A stretch of DNA of 64,000 nucleotides, from NCBI GenBank assembly GCA_902772585.1, contig CACYBB010000004.1, positions 1 through 64,000 of the forward strand, in the 5' to 3' direction. The position numbers and the translations under genes are program-made. Positions within the stretch are counted from its first letter, which is position 1, and the number at the start of each line of letters is the position of its first letter. Positions 43,358 through 53,177 of the stretch are shown here, one piece after another. The notes beneath the pieces are model-generated. The model was not told the DNA's origin and made no database searches. It was given only the letters and a program-made list of their open reading frames with translations. The stretch comes from an uncultured Bacteroidales bacterium. Its GTDB lineage: Bacteria; Bacteroidota; Bacteroidia; Bacteroidales; Bacteroidaceae.

Positions 43358-45565
43358 TTATTTGAAAAGCAGCGGAGCCATCTCTCTCAGGCAACGACGC
43401 CATGTCAGGAACTCGTGGGCAGTACCCTCAGAGATAAAGCCATGAGCATTATAACCAGCAGCCTTCAGGTCGGCTACACTCTTGTTAATACCTGCGGGAT
43501 TCTCCTTATCACCACAGCCCTCGAAGATAACCTTCACAGCCTTTGGATCCTTGATTTCCTCTGGAGCATACTGACCACCGCTGAGCAGTCCCCAGTAACC
43601 GAAGACCTCAGGACGACGCAAAGTGATGAGCTTCGTCTCCATACCGCCCATCGACAGACCAGCCATCGCACGGTTCCACTTGTCAGCCTTGGTGAGGAAG
43701 TTCTTGTCAATATGTGGAATGAGCTCGTCTATGAGCACCTTCTCAAACTCCTCAGCAGTGAACTTGCCAATGGTACCAAACTTAAAGTCGTTGGTCAAAC
43801 CATAGGCCATCACAATGATGAAAGGCTTCACCTTACCGTCAGCGATCAGGTTATCCATGATGATGCCTGTCTTACCCTGTACAGGCCAACTGGTCTCGTT
43901 CTCACCCCAGCCGTGCTGCAGGTACAGAACAGGATAGCGTGTCTGCTCGAGTTTACCATTCTTACCCTTCACGAGCTTGCCGTAACCATAAGGCAGATAG
44001 ACATTGGCAGTCTGCATCTTACCAGTGCTCTCAGACCAGAAGGTCACCTGCTGGATGTTACCATGATTGATATCCTTGCGATAAGCATAGAAGTCCTGAT
44101 CGGGAGCAGGAATCTCGATACCACTCTCCCAACGACAGCTACCAAAGTAGTTGTGGGTACCTGGATCGTTGAATACGCCACCATCGATAGTCAGGTGATA
44201 GTAGTGGAAGCCAGGATCCATAGGGCCTTCCGTGGTACCTACCCATACACCATCCTTGTCCTTGCGCAGTACCGTACCGCCACGGCCACCCAAACCGAGA
44301 CTGACAATGACAGACTTAGCATCAGGAGCTTCTACGCGGAAACGAGCATAACCTTCGCTATTAACCTTTGGCCACTCCTGTCCGGGCTGGTTCATGGGGT
44401 TGGGAACGAAGTCCTCCTTGGGAACAGCATTATCCAAGGCAGCATTGAAGTTCTTGATAGCATAGTAAGCCTGCTTGGGCTTATAGTTCTCGTCGAAAGG
44501 CAGCGGATGGTTGTTGACACCCAGCCAAGAGTCACGGTCACCGAGGTTCCAGAAAGTCACACAGTCGATGACATCCTTGTGCTTGCGGAAAATCTTGAAG
44601 ATGCGGGCATACTGATCGGTGAGCAAAGTGTTCATATAACCTGCCACAGGTTTATTCTCACCACGAGAGAAGCGCAGCTGTCCACCCATCTCCGTATTCA
44701 TACGGATATCGAGTTCGGTAACATGAATATGCTTCACGATGGTCTTATACTTCGTGATAGCAGCATCGATATCTTCCTCAGAAGGACCATAGACGTTGTA
44801 ATGTCCCTGCATACCGATACCATCGATGGGCACACCAGCATCCTTCATCTTCTTCACCATGTTGAAGATACGGTCGCGCTTGCCAGGGTCGCACTCGTTA
44901 TAGTCGTTATAGAACAACAGCGCATTGGGGTCGGCCTCATGGGCAAACTCGAAAGCCTTGGCAATGAACTCGTCACCACAGAGCTTATAGTGACGGCTCT
45001 CACGATAGGGATTAGGCTGTTGACCTGGACGACGTCCAAAACCACCAAAGCCGCCACCGCCGTCGCTTATAGCCTCGTTCACTACATCCCAGCAGTAAAC
45101 GACATCCTTATAACGGTTCACGACGGCATGGATGTGTTCACGGAGGCGCTCATAGAACACTTCCTTCTTCACTTCCTTACCCTTCTTGTCGGTGAACATC
45201 CAGTCTGCGAATTGTGAATGCCAGCAGAGGCAGTGACCACGCAACTTGATGCCATTCTGACGGCAGAAGTTAGCAATCTTATCGGCTCTCTCCCAGTTCC
45301 ATACGCCCTCCTTCGGATGCAGCTCACCGGGTTTCATGTCATTCTCGGCAGTGATACTGTTAAACTCAGCCTTAACCAGATTGATCTGGTCAGCATCGCT
45401 TACATTACGTTGATTGAGAGCAACGCCAATCATGAAATAGTTCTTGTAGGCGTCTTTCAATTTTACAGTTGGATTAGGATCGGCAGGTGCACCCCACTGA
45501 GCCCATGAACCCAAACAATTCATGGCCAACACGATGGCCAAAGCAGTCTTAAAAGTCTGTTTCAT
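43358..45565 (-). CDS. Bifunctional GH10 endo-xylanase / CE1 feruloyl esterase
   Basis: A 735-residue secreted fusion, signal peptide 1-22 (LGSWAQW). GH10 spans about 30-370: acid/base Glu in CWDVVNEAISDG (near 164), nucleophile Glu in IHVTELDIRM (near 284). After the acid/base there is an unusual insert, GGGGFGGFGRRPGQQPNPY. An E-set domain (about 395-485) joins to the CE1 esterase (about 490-735) with nucleophile motif MAGLSMGGMET (near 636) and C-terminal [11 protein letters not shown]. The architecture is that of Xyn10D-Fae1A-type enzymes of rumen Prevotella. It cuts xylan and releases ferulate. It heads the second half of the locus with its own promoter. Confidence 0.93.
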   Translation of the reverse strand: MKQTFKTALAIVLAMNCLGSWAQWGAPADPNPTVKLKDAYKNYFMIGVALNQRNVSDADQINLVKAEFNSITAENDMKPGELHPKEGVWNWERADKIANFCRQNGIKLRGHCLCWHSQFADWMFTDKKGKEVKKEVFYERLREHIHAVVNRYKDVVYCWDVVNEAISDGGGGFGGFGRRPGQQPNPYRESRHYKLCGDEFIAKAFEFAHEADPNALLFYNDYNECDPGKRDRIFNMVKKMKDAGVPIDGIGMQGHYNVYGPSEEDIDAAITKYKTIVKHIHVTELDIRMNTEMGGQLRFSRGENKPVAGYMNTLLTDQYARIFKIFRKHKDVIDCVTFWNLGDRDSWLGVNNHPLPFDENYKPKQAYYAIKNFNAALDNAVPKEDFVPNPMNQPGQEWPKVNSEGYARFRVEAPDAKSVIVSLGLGGRGGTVLRKDKDGVWVGTTEGPMDPGFHYYHLTIDGGVFNDPGTHNYFGSCRWESGIEIPAPDQDFYAYRKDINHGNIQQVTFWSESTGKMQTANVYLPYGYGKLVKGKNGKLEQTRYPVLYLQHGWGENETSWPVQGKTGIIMDNLIADGKVKPFIIVMAYGLTNDFKFGTIGKFTAEEFEKVLIDELIPHIDKNFLTKADKWNRAMAGLSMGGMETKLITLRRPEVFGYWGLLSGGQYAPEEIKDPKAVKVIFEGCGDKENPAGINKSVADLKAAGYNAHGFISEGTAHEFLTWRRCLREMAPLLFK

Positions 45566-45621
45566 TTGTGTGATGTTTTGATAGTTATTTGTTAGTTAAT
45601 AGTTCACTATAATTACGCTTG

Positions 45622-45629
45622 CAAAGATA
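45622..45629 (-). promoter_or_regulatory. Promoter -7 box of GH10-CE1 unit
   Basis: TATCTTTG on the minus strand, directly after the T-tract of the terminator-like hairpin at 45631-45669. No TTTG lies at the -33 position, where the hairpin sits instead, so activation by a regulator is plausible. Confidence 0.75.
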
Positions 45630-45630
45630 C

Positions 45631-45669
45631 AAAAAGTTTGTAACACTAGCGTTGGCTAATGTTACAAAC
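45631..45669 (-). terminator. 15-bp stem hairpin after GH31, at the GH10-CE1 promoter
   Basis: GTTTGTAACACTAGC (45636-45650) pairs with GCTAATGTTACAAAC (45655-45669) with one wobble pair and a 4-nt loop. On the minus strand TTTTT follows (45631-45635). CTAATGTTACAAAC is repeated directly at 45707-45720, over the GH31 stop codon. Confidence 0.85.
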
Positions 45670-45712
45670 ACTTTTGTTATTGTATCATGAACGGGGAATC
45701 CGTTTCCTAATG

Positions 45713-48064
45713 TTACAAACGAATGGTCTGTGCTGTACCGTCGTAACGGACTGCCTGCTGTTTTCCATCAGGCAGTATAATGACAAACTGACGGTTCTGA
45801 AGCATGCCAGGATAGCTTCCCTGACGGTCACTAATGGTCAGCGTGTGCATCTTGTCATTCCAACTGAACTGGATGATACTATACACACCCTTCTCATAGT
45901 TGTAGTTGTCACCTTCGTCTTCATAAAGCACAAATTGACCGTCAGCACCAGGATAGACACGCAACTCTAAATCATCCCACTTTTTCTCGCCGACCCACTG
46001 CATCTCAGGACCCAAAGGCAGGATACTACCAGCACGAACAAACATTGGCACACGGTCAAACGTAGTCTCTAAAGTAACTGTCTGACCACCCTTATACTGT
46101 TTATTCGTCCAGAAGTCATACCATGTGGCACCCTTTGGCAGATATTTCACGGCGCTCTTCGTTGCCGTCCAGTCAACACTCCTTCCATCATCTATCTTAC
46201 CTCTTACATCCTGCTTGTCCCAACCTGTCATGGCATCGGTACGGATAATCTTCTCTTCCGTATACTGTGGATCAACGATAGGTGCAGCGAGGATACTACG
46301 CCCAAAGAGGAACTCGTCGGTCATATCCCATACCTTCTTGTCTGCAGCAAAGTCGCTGAATAGTGGACGCATATAGGTGTCGTTGTTGCTGGTTACCTGC
46401 CAGGCAGTACTATATAAATAAGGTAACAGACGATAGCGCAGACGAATCATCTTCTCGATAGCATCATAAACCGGTTCACCCTTCTTGCCAAACTGCCATA
46501 TCTCACGGGGCGCATCGGCACCGTGACTACGGAAGACGGGACAGAAGAGACCATACTGCATCCAGCGCACATACAACTCCTGAAACTGAGGATTCTTCGG
46601 CGCCGAGGCAGGTCCTTGCGTATTGTAAGAACCACAGAAGAAACCGCCGATATCAGTATTGAAATTAGGATTGCCCGTCAGCGAGAAGCTCAGTCCGGCA
46701 GGCACCTGTTTGCGCAGCATATCCCACGAAGAGTTCACATCACCACTCCACATGTTCGAGCCATAGTGCTGCTGACCGGCATAGCTGGAGCGGGTCATGA
46801 TGAAGATGCGCTTACCGCGGTCATCCTTACGCTGAGCCTGATAGATGCCGCGCACGGTCTCCAACGGGAAGGCATTACGCTGTGAACGCCAAGTACCGCC
46901 ATACACCTTATGTGCATAGTCGCTCTCTCTGGGGTTAAAGAAGTCGGGATCTGTAGAGTCCATCCACCACGCATCCGTACCATAGTTATACAACCGCTTC
47001 AGGTGGTTCCAGTAGATGGCACGAGCCTCAGGACTGAAGGCATCATACACCTTCACACCAGAAGGATAGTCCTTGCGTGGCGGCCAGATGTGCGACAGAC
47101 CACTCTGTGGCCAGGTCTCGAAAGGCAACAGCAGGTTCTTTTCTGCCAATTCACGGAACTGTTGGGTCTGCGTACCAAAGCTTGCCCAGATACTAATCAT
47201 GAAGTGAGCGTGCTTGGCATGCACATTCTTAATCATCTGTGGACCATTGATGAAGTCCTCCGACAGGAAGTCCATAGCATTCCACAGATAGTTACTCCCC
47301 CAGTACTGCCAGTCCTGAATAATACCATCCAGTGGTACATTCAGTGCACGGTACTGGTCGACGATTGACTCTGTTTCTGCAGCAGTTTTATAGCGTTCCT
47401 TCGACTGCCAGAAACCGTAAGTCCACAGTGGGAACATGGGTACATCACCTGTCAGGTGGCGCATCTGGGCTATCACGCCGTCGGCACTTCCACCATACAT
47501 GAAATAGTAGTCAATGCCCTGACCGGCCTCAGAAGTAAACGCCATTCCCTGAGCGTTATCCTCAAACAGCGTGGGTGAGTAGTTCTCCCAATAGATACCC
47601 CAGCCCTTGATGCTCTGCAACACGTTCTGGAAGTCCTCCAAATTCGACTGCTCCATGCGTTTCTTCTCACCACGACGGTTCATCTTACCGTTCTGGATGG
47701 TACCCAGACCGTAGATAGCCTCATCCTTGTCGAGGAAGAAGCTCTGACTGACCTCGAACTCATTCTCGTTCTTACGCACCATACTGATGCCCTTTTCTTT
47801 CAGGAGCACCTTACCCTTGCTCGTCATAAAGACCAGGGTCTGCGTCTCGGGTTCGAGCTTCACCGTCAGCTCGCTACTCTTCCACGTGTTACCCGTCTGC
47901 GTGACAGCCACCTGTTCGGGTTTGGCAATCACCACGAGCGACTTGGTGGGCTGTTCCTTGACAACGTGTACAATACTCGGTGTGAAGAACTCCACCTTTA
48001 TTTCCTGCGCCCAAGCAACTGTTGTCAACAACAGGGCGGCTGTCATGAATAGACTCTTTCTCAT
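45713..48064 (-). CDS. GH31 alpha-xylosidase/alpha-glucosidase
   Basis: A 783-residue secreted enzyme, signal peptide 1-19 (TVAWAQE). The (beta/alpha)8 core has the nucleophile Asp in DAWWMDSTDPDF (near 370) and the acid/base Asp in MWSGDVNSSWD (near 440); an N-terminal beta-sandwich and two C-terminal beta domains are present. The xylan-locus setting favours alpha-xylosidase activity, as for GH31 enzymes of Bacteroides xylan loci, over alpha-glucosidase. Its ATG overlaps the GH95 stop by one base (TAATG). The 3' end lies over a direct repeat. Confidence 0.9.
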   Translation of the reverse strand: MRKSLFMTAALLLTTVAWAQEIKVEFFTPSIVHVVKEQPTKSLVVIAKPEQVAVTQTGNTWKSSELTVKLEPETQTLVFMTSKGKVLLKEKGISMVRKNENEFEVSQSFFLDKDEAIYGLGTIQNGKMNRRGEKKRMEQSNLEDFQNVLQSIKGWGIYWENYSPTLFEDNAQGMAFTSEAGQGIDYYFMYGGSADGVIAQMRHLTGDVPMFPLWTYGFWQSKERYKTAAETESIVDQYRALNVPLDGIIQDWQYWGSNYLWNAMDFLSEDFINGPQMIKNVHAKHAHFMISIWASFGTQTQQFRELAEKNLLLPFETWPQSGLSHIWPPRKDYPSGVKVYDAFSPEARAIYWNHLKRLYNYGTDAWWMDSTDPDFFNPRESDYAHKVYGGTWRSQRNAFPLETVRGIYQAQRKDDRGKRIFIMTRSSYAGQQHYGSNMWSGDVNSSWDMLRKQVPAGLSFSLTGNPNFNTDIGGFFCGSYNTQGPASAPKNPQFQELYVRWMQYGLFCPVFRSHGADAPREIWQFGKKGEPVYDAIEKMIRLRYRLLPYLYSTAWQVTSNNDTYMRPLFSDFAADKKVWDMTDEFLFGRSILAAPIVDPQYTEEKIIRTDAMTGWDKQDVRGKIDDGRSVDWTATKSAVKYLPKGATWYDFWTNKQYKGGQTVTLETTFDRVPMFVRAGSILPLGPEMQWVGEKKWDDLELRVYPGADGQFVLYEDEGDNYNYEKGVYSIIQFSWNDKMHTLTISDRQGSYPGMLQNRQFVIILPDGKQQAVRYDGTAQTIRL

Positions 48065-50529
48065 TATATCTTCAGCTTATAGGTTTTCCCTGGGGTGGTA
48101 TCAATATCATACTCATAAACCTTCGGCAGAGCCTTTTGCTCCAGAGGTTTCAGTTCAGGAGAGGTGAGAGGCTGCTTAATCTGAGCAGGGGCAAACAACG
48201 GATTGGGACAGTTACCCTTGGCAGGACGGAGTCCCTTACCCTTCAAAGGTACGTATGAACGCAGGCGCAACGTACCGCCGATGGTACTGCGGATGGTTGC
48301 AGCGCGAAGTTTCCCTTCGCTCCATTCCTCATCCACAATGAAACCGCCACGGGCACGCAAGCCCTTGACGTTACCTTGTTTCCACTCATCAGGCAGGGCA
48401 GGCAACAGATGTACCGCACCATCATGACTCTGCAACAGCATCTCACAGATACCGGCAGATACGCCAAAGTTGCCATCTATCTGGAAGGGTGGATGGGCAT
48501 CAAACAAGTTCGGATAGGTACGGCCGTCTGGATACTCTCTCATCTTACTGTCATCGGGCAACAGACGGAGCATGTTCTTGATGATTAAGAAAGCATGGTT
48601 GCCATCAAGCATTCGTGCCCACAGGTTCGCTTTCCATCCCAGACTCCAGCCCGTAGCCTGGTCACCACGCTGTGTCAGTGTGGTGGCAGCAGCACCATAT
48701 AGATCGGGGTGCGCAAACGGTGATATCTGGTTTGAGGGGTATAGTCCATAAAGGTGCGACACATGACGATGTTGGTCGTTGGGATCGTCACCATCCCACA
48801 GCCACTCCTGCAACTGTCCATACTTACCAATCTGCATAGGAGGCAGTTTGGCGAGGGCTGATGAGAGGCGTGAGATGTAAGCATTGTCCTTACCAAGAAT
48901 ATTGGCGGCGGCAATGGTCTGGGTCAGCACGTCGAAGACAATCTGGTTGTCCATCGTTGAGCCTGCCGTCACCGTGGTATGTTTACCGATGGGACCATGC
49001 TCTGGCGACACCGTCGGTGCGGTCACCAGCCAATGATAAGTAGGATGCTCACATAGGTAGTCGAGCAGGAAATCGGCGGCCCCCTTCATAATGGGATAGT
49101 ATTCCTCCAGCAAATGCTTGTCACCTGTAAACAGGTACTGCTGCCAGATATGTGTCGTTAGCCACGCACCACCAGTGGGGAACATACCCCATGTAGTACC
49201 GTCAATAGGTCCAGCAACACGCCAGAGGTCAGTATTATGATGAGCCACCCATCCCTTGCAGCCATACATCCGCTGGGCCGTCTTGGTACCCGTCTCGCTA
49301 AGGTCACGAATCATGGAGAGCAAGGGTTCCTGGTTCTCCACGAGGTTACCCACCAGCGATGGCCAGTAGTTCATCTCGGCATTGATATTGATGGTGTACT
49401 TCGAGTCCCACATGGCATAGGGTTTGTTGTTCCATACCCCCTGCAGGTTAGCGGCCTGGCCACCTGGTTGCGAACTGCTAATCAGCAAGTAGCGACCATA
49501 CTGCATCATCAAGGCGACCAATCCCAGGTCGCTACCATTAAAGGCTGCCAAGCGCTGGTCAGTAGGCAATGTAGCGGCAGCCACCGTTCCCGCGGATCCT
49601 AATGTCAGGCTCACCCTGTCATACTGCGCCTTATAGGCCTGTTCGTGACGTTTCAGCAACTGCTTAAAAGACATCCCCTTGACTGCTGCCAGTGTCTGAT
49701 TGTTCTTCTTCACCGGGTTGCCAGTGATATCCTTGTAGTTAACAAAGTTAGTGGCAGCAGTGATATACAGGGTGACAGTAGTGGCATTGTCCACCATTAT
49801 CTTGTCAACGCCACGTCCCACCTTACCGTCTGCTTCCACCATGATGCGACATTCAGCCTTCAAACCAGCCTTGATGCCCTCATGCTCAGCACCGTCCACA
49901 ACAGCAGCAAGTTCGTTAACCTCACCATTAATACCTTCGTGTTTGGAAACAGTAAAGACATTTGCTTGCAATGGACTGTCAAATGACACAGCAAACGACA
50001 AGGCATCCTTCTTGCTGGCCTTCAGTTGTACAATGATAACGCCGTCGGCCAACGAGGCAAAGACAGTACGCTCATACTTCACACCATTGTAGGTATAACT
50101 GGTGGTGTTCAGTGCTGTACCAATATTCAGTTCACGACGATAGTCGCTAACCTCTTTATGTCCTAACGACAACTTCACACTTCCCAGTGGGAGAAAGCGC
50201 ATGCCGTGGGGCCCCTTGAAGAAGTACTGGTCGATCATCTTGTGAGCGGCTTCCTCCTTACCGGCAAAGATGCTGTCACGCACCTCCTGCAAGTGTTCCT
50301 TGGCAGCAGGGCTGTCGTTATCGTGGGGTGAACCACTCCAGAAAGTCTCTTCGTTAAGTTGTATCTCCTCAGTATCGGTTCCGCCATAGACCATCGCTCC
50401 CAGTTGGGAGTTGCCTACAGGCAAAGCCTCCAGCCAACGACTGGCAGGCTTATCATACCACAGCTTGTAATCCTGTGCCACCAGTGGCATGGAGCATACT
50501 AAAGAGAGTAATACTAATAGTTTTTTCAT
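48064..50529 (-). CDS. GH95 alpha-L-galactosidase/fucosidase
   Basis: An 821-residue secreted enzyme, signal peptide 1-18 (MPLVAQD). The N-terminal beta domain begins [20 protein letters not shown]. The (alpha/alpha)6 barrel has [15 protein letters not shown] (near 381), [23 protein letters not shown] and SPEHGPIG (near 508), where the Glu is the likely acid. The last position of the SPEN block is His rather than Asn. GH95 enzymes remove alpha-L-fucose or alpha-L-galactose. In Bacteroides loci for corn-type xylan the GH95 acts on alpha-L-galactose, so that is the favoured role; it is inference. Confidence 0.88.
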   Translation of the reverse strand: MKKLLVLLSLVCSMPLVAQDYKLWYDKPASRWLEALPVGNSQLGAMVYGGTDTEEIQLNEETFWSGSPHDNDSPAAKEHLQEVRDSIFAGKEEAAHKMIDQYFFKGPHGMRFLPLGSVKLSLGHKEVSDYRRELNIGTALNTTSYTYNGVKYERTVFASLADGVIIVQLKASKKDALSFAVSFDSPLQANVFTVSKHEGINGEVNELAAVVDGAEHEGIKAGLKAECRIMVEADGKVGRGVDKIMVDNATTVTLYITAATNFVNYKDITGNPVKKNNQTLAAVKGMSFKQLLKRHEQAYKAQYDRVSLTLGSAGTVAAATLPTDQRLAAFNGSDLGLVALMMQYGRYLLISSSQPGGQAANLQGVWNNKPYAMWDSKYTININAEMNYWPSLVGNLVENQEPLLSMIRDLSETGTKTAQRMYGCKGWVAHHNTDLWRVAGPIDGTTWGMFPTGGAWLTTHIWQQYLFTGDKHLLEEYYPIMKGAADFLLDYLCEHPTYHWLVTAPTVSPEHGPIGKHTTVTAGSTMDNQIVFDVLTQTIAAANILGKDNAYISRLSSALAKLPPMQIGKYGQLQEWLWDGDDPNDQHRHVSHLYGLYPSNQISPFAHPDLYGAAATTLTQRGDQATGWSLGWKANLWARMLDGNHAFLIIKNMLRLLPDDSKMREYPDGRTYPNLFDAHPPFQIDGNFGVSAGICEMLLQSHDGAVHLLPALPDEWKQGNVKGLRARGGFIVDEEWSEGKLRAATIRSTIGGTLRLRSYVPLKGKGLRPAKGNCPNPLFAPAQIKQPLTSPELKPLEQKALPKVYEYDIDTTPGKTYKLKI

Positions 50530-50546
50530 CTTGATTGGATTGTTGA

Positions 50547-53147
50547 TTATTGAATGGTGACTGTCAGGCGCTGCAGGTCTTTGTCCAAAGAGCTGTTGCC
50601 TACGAAGATATCATACGTGCCTGGTATGAAACGCATAGTATTCGTCTCGCTATCCCAACCCTCAAAGCTCTCGCGGTCGAGACGTATCGTCTCAACTACC
50701 TTCTGTCCAGCCTTTACATCGACACGCTTGAAACCACGCAGTGTCTTCAATGGTCCTTCTTTATCAGCCGTATTACGGATATACACCTGAACTATCTCCG
50801 TACCGTCGCGCTTGCCAGTGTTTTCAATGGGGACGGTGATGGCAACAGAATTGCCATCCACAGTACTGGTGGGAGTACCGAGTTCAAAAGTAGTGTAACT
50901 CAGGCCATAACCAAAGGGGAACAGGGCATCGTTGAAGTAACGATAGGTACGGCCCTTCATAGAGTAGTCCTCGTAGTCGGGTAACTGACTGCTACGCTTA
51001 TAGAAAGTCACAGGCAGTTTTCCTGCAGGGTTTACATTGCCGAAGAGCACGTCGGCAACAGCCGTTCCACCTTCCTGACCAGGATACCATGCCTGAACGA
51101 TGGCGTCACAGGTCTGCACCTCTGGCTCCAAGGCAATAGCCGAACCGGAGCAGTTGACGAAGATGACCTGCTTGCCGGCAGCTTTCAGCGCTTTCAAGAA
51201 TTCACGCTGTACCTTCGGCAATTCGATGTCGGTGCGGTCACCGCCCTTGAAACCCTCGATATTGACAGGCATCTCCTCACCTTCCAGACTGGGAGCGATA
51301 CCACCGACGAAAACAACCTTGTCGATACCCTTCAACTGATTGATGGTCTGTTGGTAGTCTAGTGGCAGCTCGCGGGCGATATTGATCTTCATGCCAGCGC
51401 CCCATGTCTTCACGGTATTGAAGCGCACCTCTATCTGGAACTTCTCACCAGCCTTCGCCTGTAAGACGGTACGGGTAGGTGTAGAGCGCCAGATATGATG
51501 ACTCTCCTTGCGCTGTCCATTGACATAGACTGAGAAATCACCAGTACCCTCTACGTTCAGCACATATTCGCCAGCTTCCTTCGGAGCAAAGGTGGTCTCA
51601 TATTTTGCAGAGAAGTCCTCGATAGGCAGATTAGGTGCAAAGACGTGCATACCATTGGTGGTAACAGCCAACGGCTGGGTGTAATACTCCGTGGTAAAGG
51701 GTTTACCCTTCCACTCCGTATTGGTCCAGAAGGTACCCTTCAGACCTTTCTTTCCGTCAGGAGCTGTACACTCTGTCGCCATGTGGCACTCCATCACCTT
51801 GTCATACGTCAGGTCACAGCCAGGAGCATAGAAAATCTTCTTCTGTTTAGCCTTGATGCCATCAAGGATGGTTACCGTATGATTGGGGGTGCCGTTGTAG
51901 TTACCCCACATCATGGGTTCATTATCAGCATTGGGGCCAATGACAGCAATCTTTTCTGCGTTTTTCTTCAAAGGAAGAATATCATTCTTGTTTTGTAACA
52001 AAACTATCGTCTGGCGTGCCATATCCAGTGCCAACTGTGCAGACTGCTTAGTACTCATGGCTGAATAAGGAATCTTCGACCACTCCACAAGTGACGGGTC
52101 GTCCATCTCGCCGAGGTCAAAGCGACCTTCCAACAGACGGATGACGTGCTTATCCACCTCTTGCTCGGTGATGAGTCCACGGCGAACGGCCTCAGGGATG
52201 CTACGATAGGCGTAACCATAGCCACACTCTACATCGGTACCGGCCAGTGTAGCCTTAGCAGAAGCGGTGATGGGTGATGAGGAACTCTTATGAGAGGTAT
52301 AGAAGTCGCTGACGGCACCACAGTCGCTAACCACCAGGTATTTAAAGCCCCACTCATCACGCAGGATCTGCTGCAACAGACGATTCGAGCCGCAACACGG
52401 ATCATCGTCCAGTCGTTGGTAGGCACACATCACCTCGCGAACATCGCTCTTCGTCACAAGGTATTTGAACGCAGGCATATAGGTCTCCCAAAAGTCACGC
52501 ACCGGTACATCGGTCAGGTTAGCCGAGTGGCGGGTGTACTCCGGACCGCTGTGTACGGCATAGTGCTTGGCACAGGCCCACAACTTGCGATATTTATGCT
52601 GACCGGTTTCCCCAGTCAACGGGTCACCCTGCAAACCACGCACCACAGCATCGCCCATGATGCTGGTCAGGTACGGGTCTTCACCATAGGTCTCCTGTCC
52701 CCTGCCCCATCGTGGGTCACGGAAGATATTGACATTCGGTGTCCATACCGACAACGAACGCATCTTCATATCTTCACCACCGAGGTCATAGATACGGTGG
52801 TTATACTGTGCACGAAACTCGGTAGAGGCGACATCAAAGCACTTATACAGTAAAGCGGGGTTAAACGACGATGCCATCGCCACGGGTTCGGGGAAATTGG
52901 TGACATTACCCATATTGGCAGCACCATGCAATGCCTCACTCCACCAGAAGAACTTTTTAATGCCCAAGCGGGGGATTGCAGGACTCTCGTCAAGCATCAG
53001 CATCGCCTTCTCCACTAACGTCAGACGACCGCACAGATCTATAGCACGTTCCTTAGCCGACAGATTTGGATTTTGATAAGGATATTGCTGTGCCATCATG
53101 GTCATTCCGACCATCAGGCCACATATAATAAAAAACGTTTGCTTCAT
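50547..53147 (-). CDS. GH3 beta-xylosidase/glucosidase with PA14-like insert
   Basis: An 866-residue secreted enzyme, signal peptide 1-20. The N-terminal barrel has the nucleophile Asp in [13 protein letters not shown] (near 272); the second alpha/beta domain follows, with a PA14-like insert at about 440-600 ([32 protein letters not shown]) and a C-terminal fibronectin-like domain ([19 protein letters not shown]). In this setting beta-xylosidase is the likely activity. The ATG at 53147 is preferred over an in-frame TTG six bases upstream. The gap to GH115 is a heptamer array. Confidence 0.92.
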   Translation of the reverse strand: MKQTFFIICGLMVGMTMMAQQYPYQNPNLSAKERAIDLCGRLTLVEKAMLMLDESPAIPRLGIKKFFWWSEALHGAANMGNVTNFPEPVAMASSFNPALLYKCFDVASTEFRAQYNHRIYDLGGEDMKMRSLSVWTPNVNIFRDPRWGRGQETYGEDPYLTSIMGDAVVRGLQGDPLTGETGQHKYRKLWACAKHYAVHSGPEYTRHSANLTDVPVRDFWETYMPAFKYLVTKSDVREVMCAYQRLDDDPCCGSNRLLQQILRDEWGFKYLVVSDCGAVSDFYTSHKSSSSPITASAKATLAGTDVECGYGYAYRSIPEAVRRGLITEQEVDKHVIRLLEGRFDLGEMDDPSLVEWSKIPYSAMSTKQSAQLALDMARQTIVLLQNKNDILPLKKNAEKIAVIGPNADNEPMMWGNYNGTPNHTVTILDGIKAKQKKIFYAPGCDLTYDKVMECHMATECTAPDGKKGLKGTFWTNTEWKGKPFTTEYYTQPLAVTTNGMHVFAPNLPIEDFSAKYETTFAPKEAGEYVLNVEGTGDFSVYVNGQRKESHHIWRSTPTRTVLQAKAGEKFQIEVRFNTVKTWGAGMKINIARELPLDYQQTINQLKGIDKVVFVGGIAPSLEGEEMPVNIEGFKGGDRTDIELPKVQREFLKALKAAGKQVIFVNCSGSAIALEPEVQTCDAIVQAWYPGQEGGTAVADVLFGNVNPAGKLPVTFYKRSSQLPDYEDYSMKGRTYRYFNDALFPFGYGLSYTTFELGTPTSTVDGNSVAITVPIENTGKRDGTEIVQVYIRNTADKEGPLKTLRGFKRVDVKAGQKVVETIRLDRESFEGWDSETNTMRFIPGTYDIFVGNSSLDKDLQRLTVTIQ

Positions 53148-53149
53148 TC

Positions 53150-53177
53150 TCAACTTTCAATTATCAATTTTCAACTA
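53150..53177. repeat. Four heptamers between GH115 and GH3
   Basis: TCAACTT, TCAATTA, TCAATTT, TCAACTA. The GH115 stop codon is in the last unit and the GH3 ATG lies two bases outside the first. Confidence 0.88.

Noticed and set aside
43415..45217. 600-codon open frame on the plus strand
   Set aside because: It is antisense to GH10-CE1, whose catalytic motifs are intact. It has no family features and arises from codon bias in the real gene.
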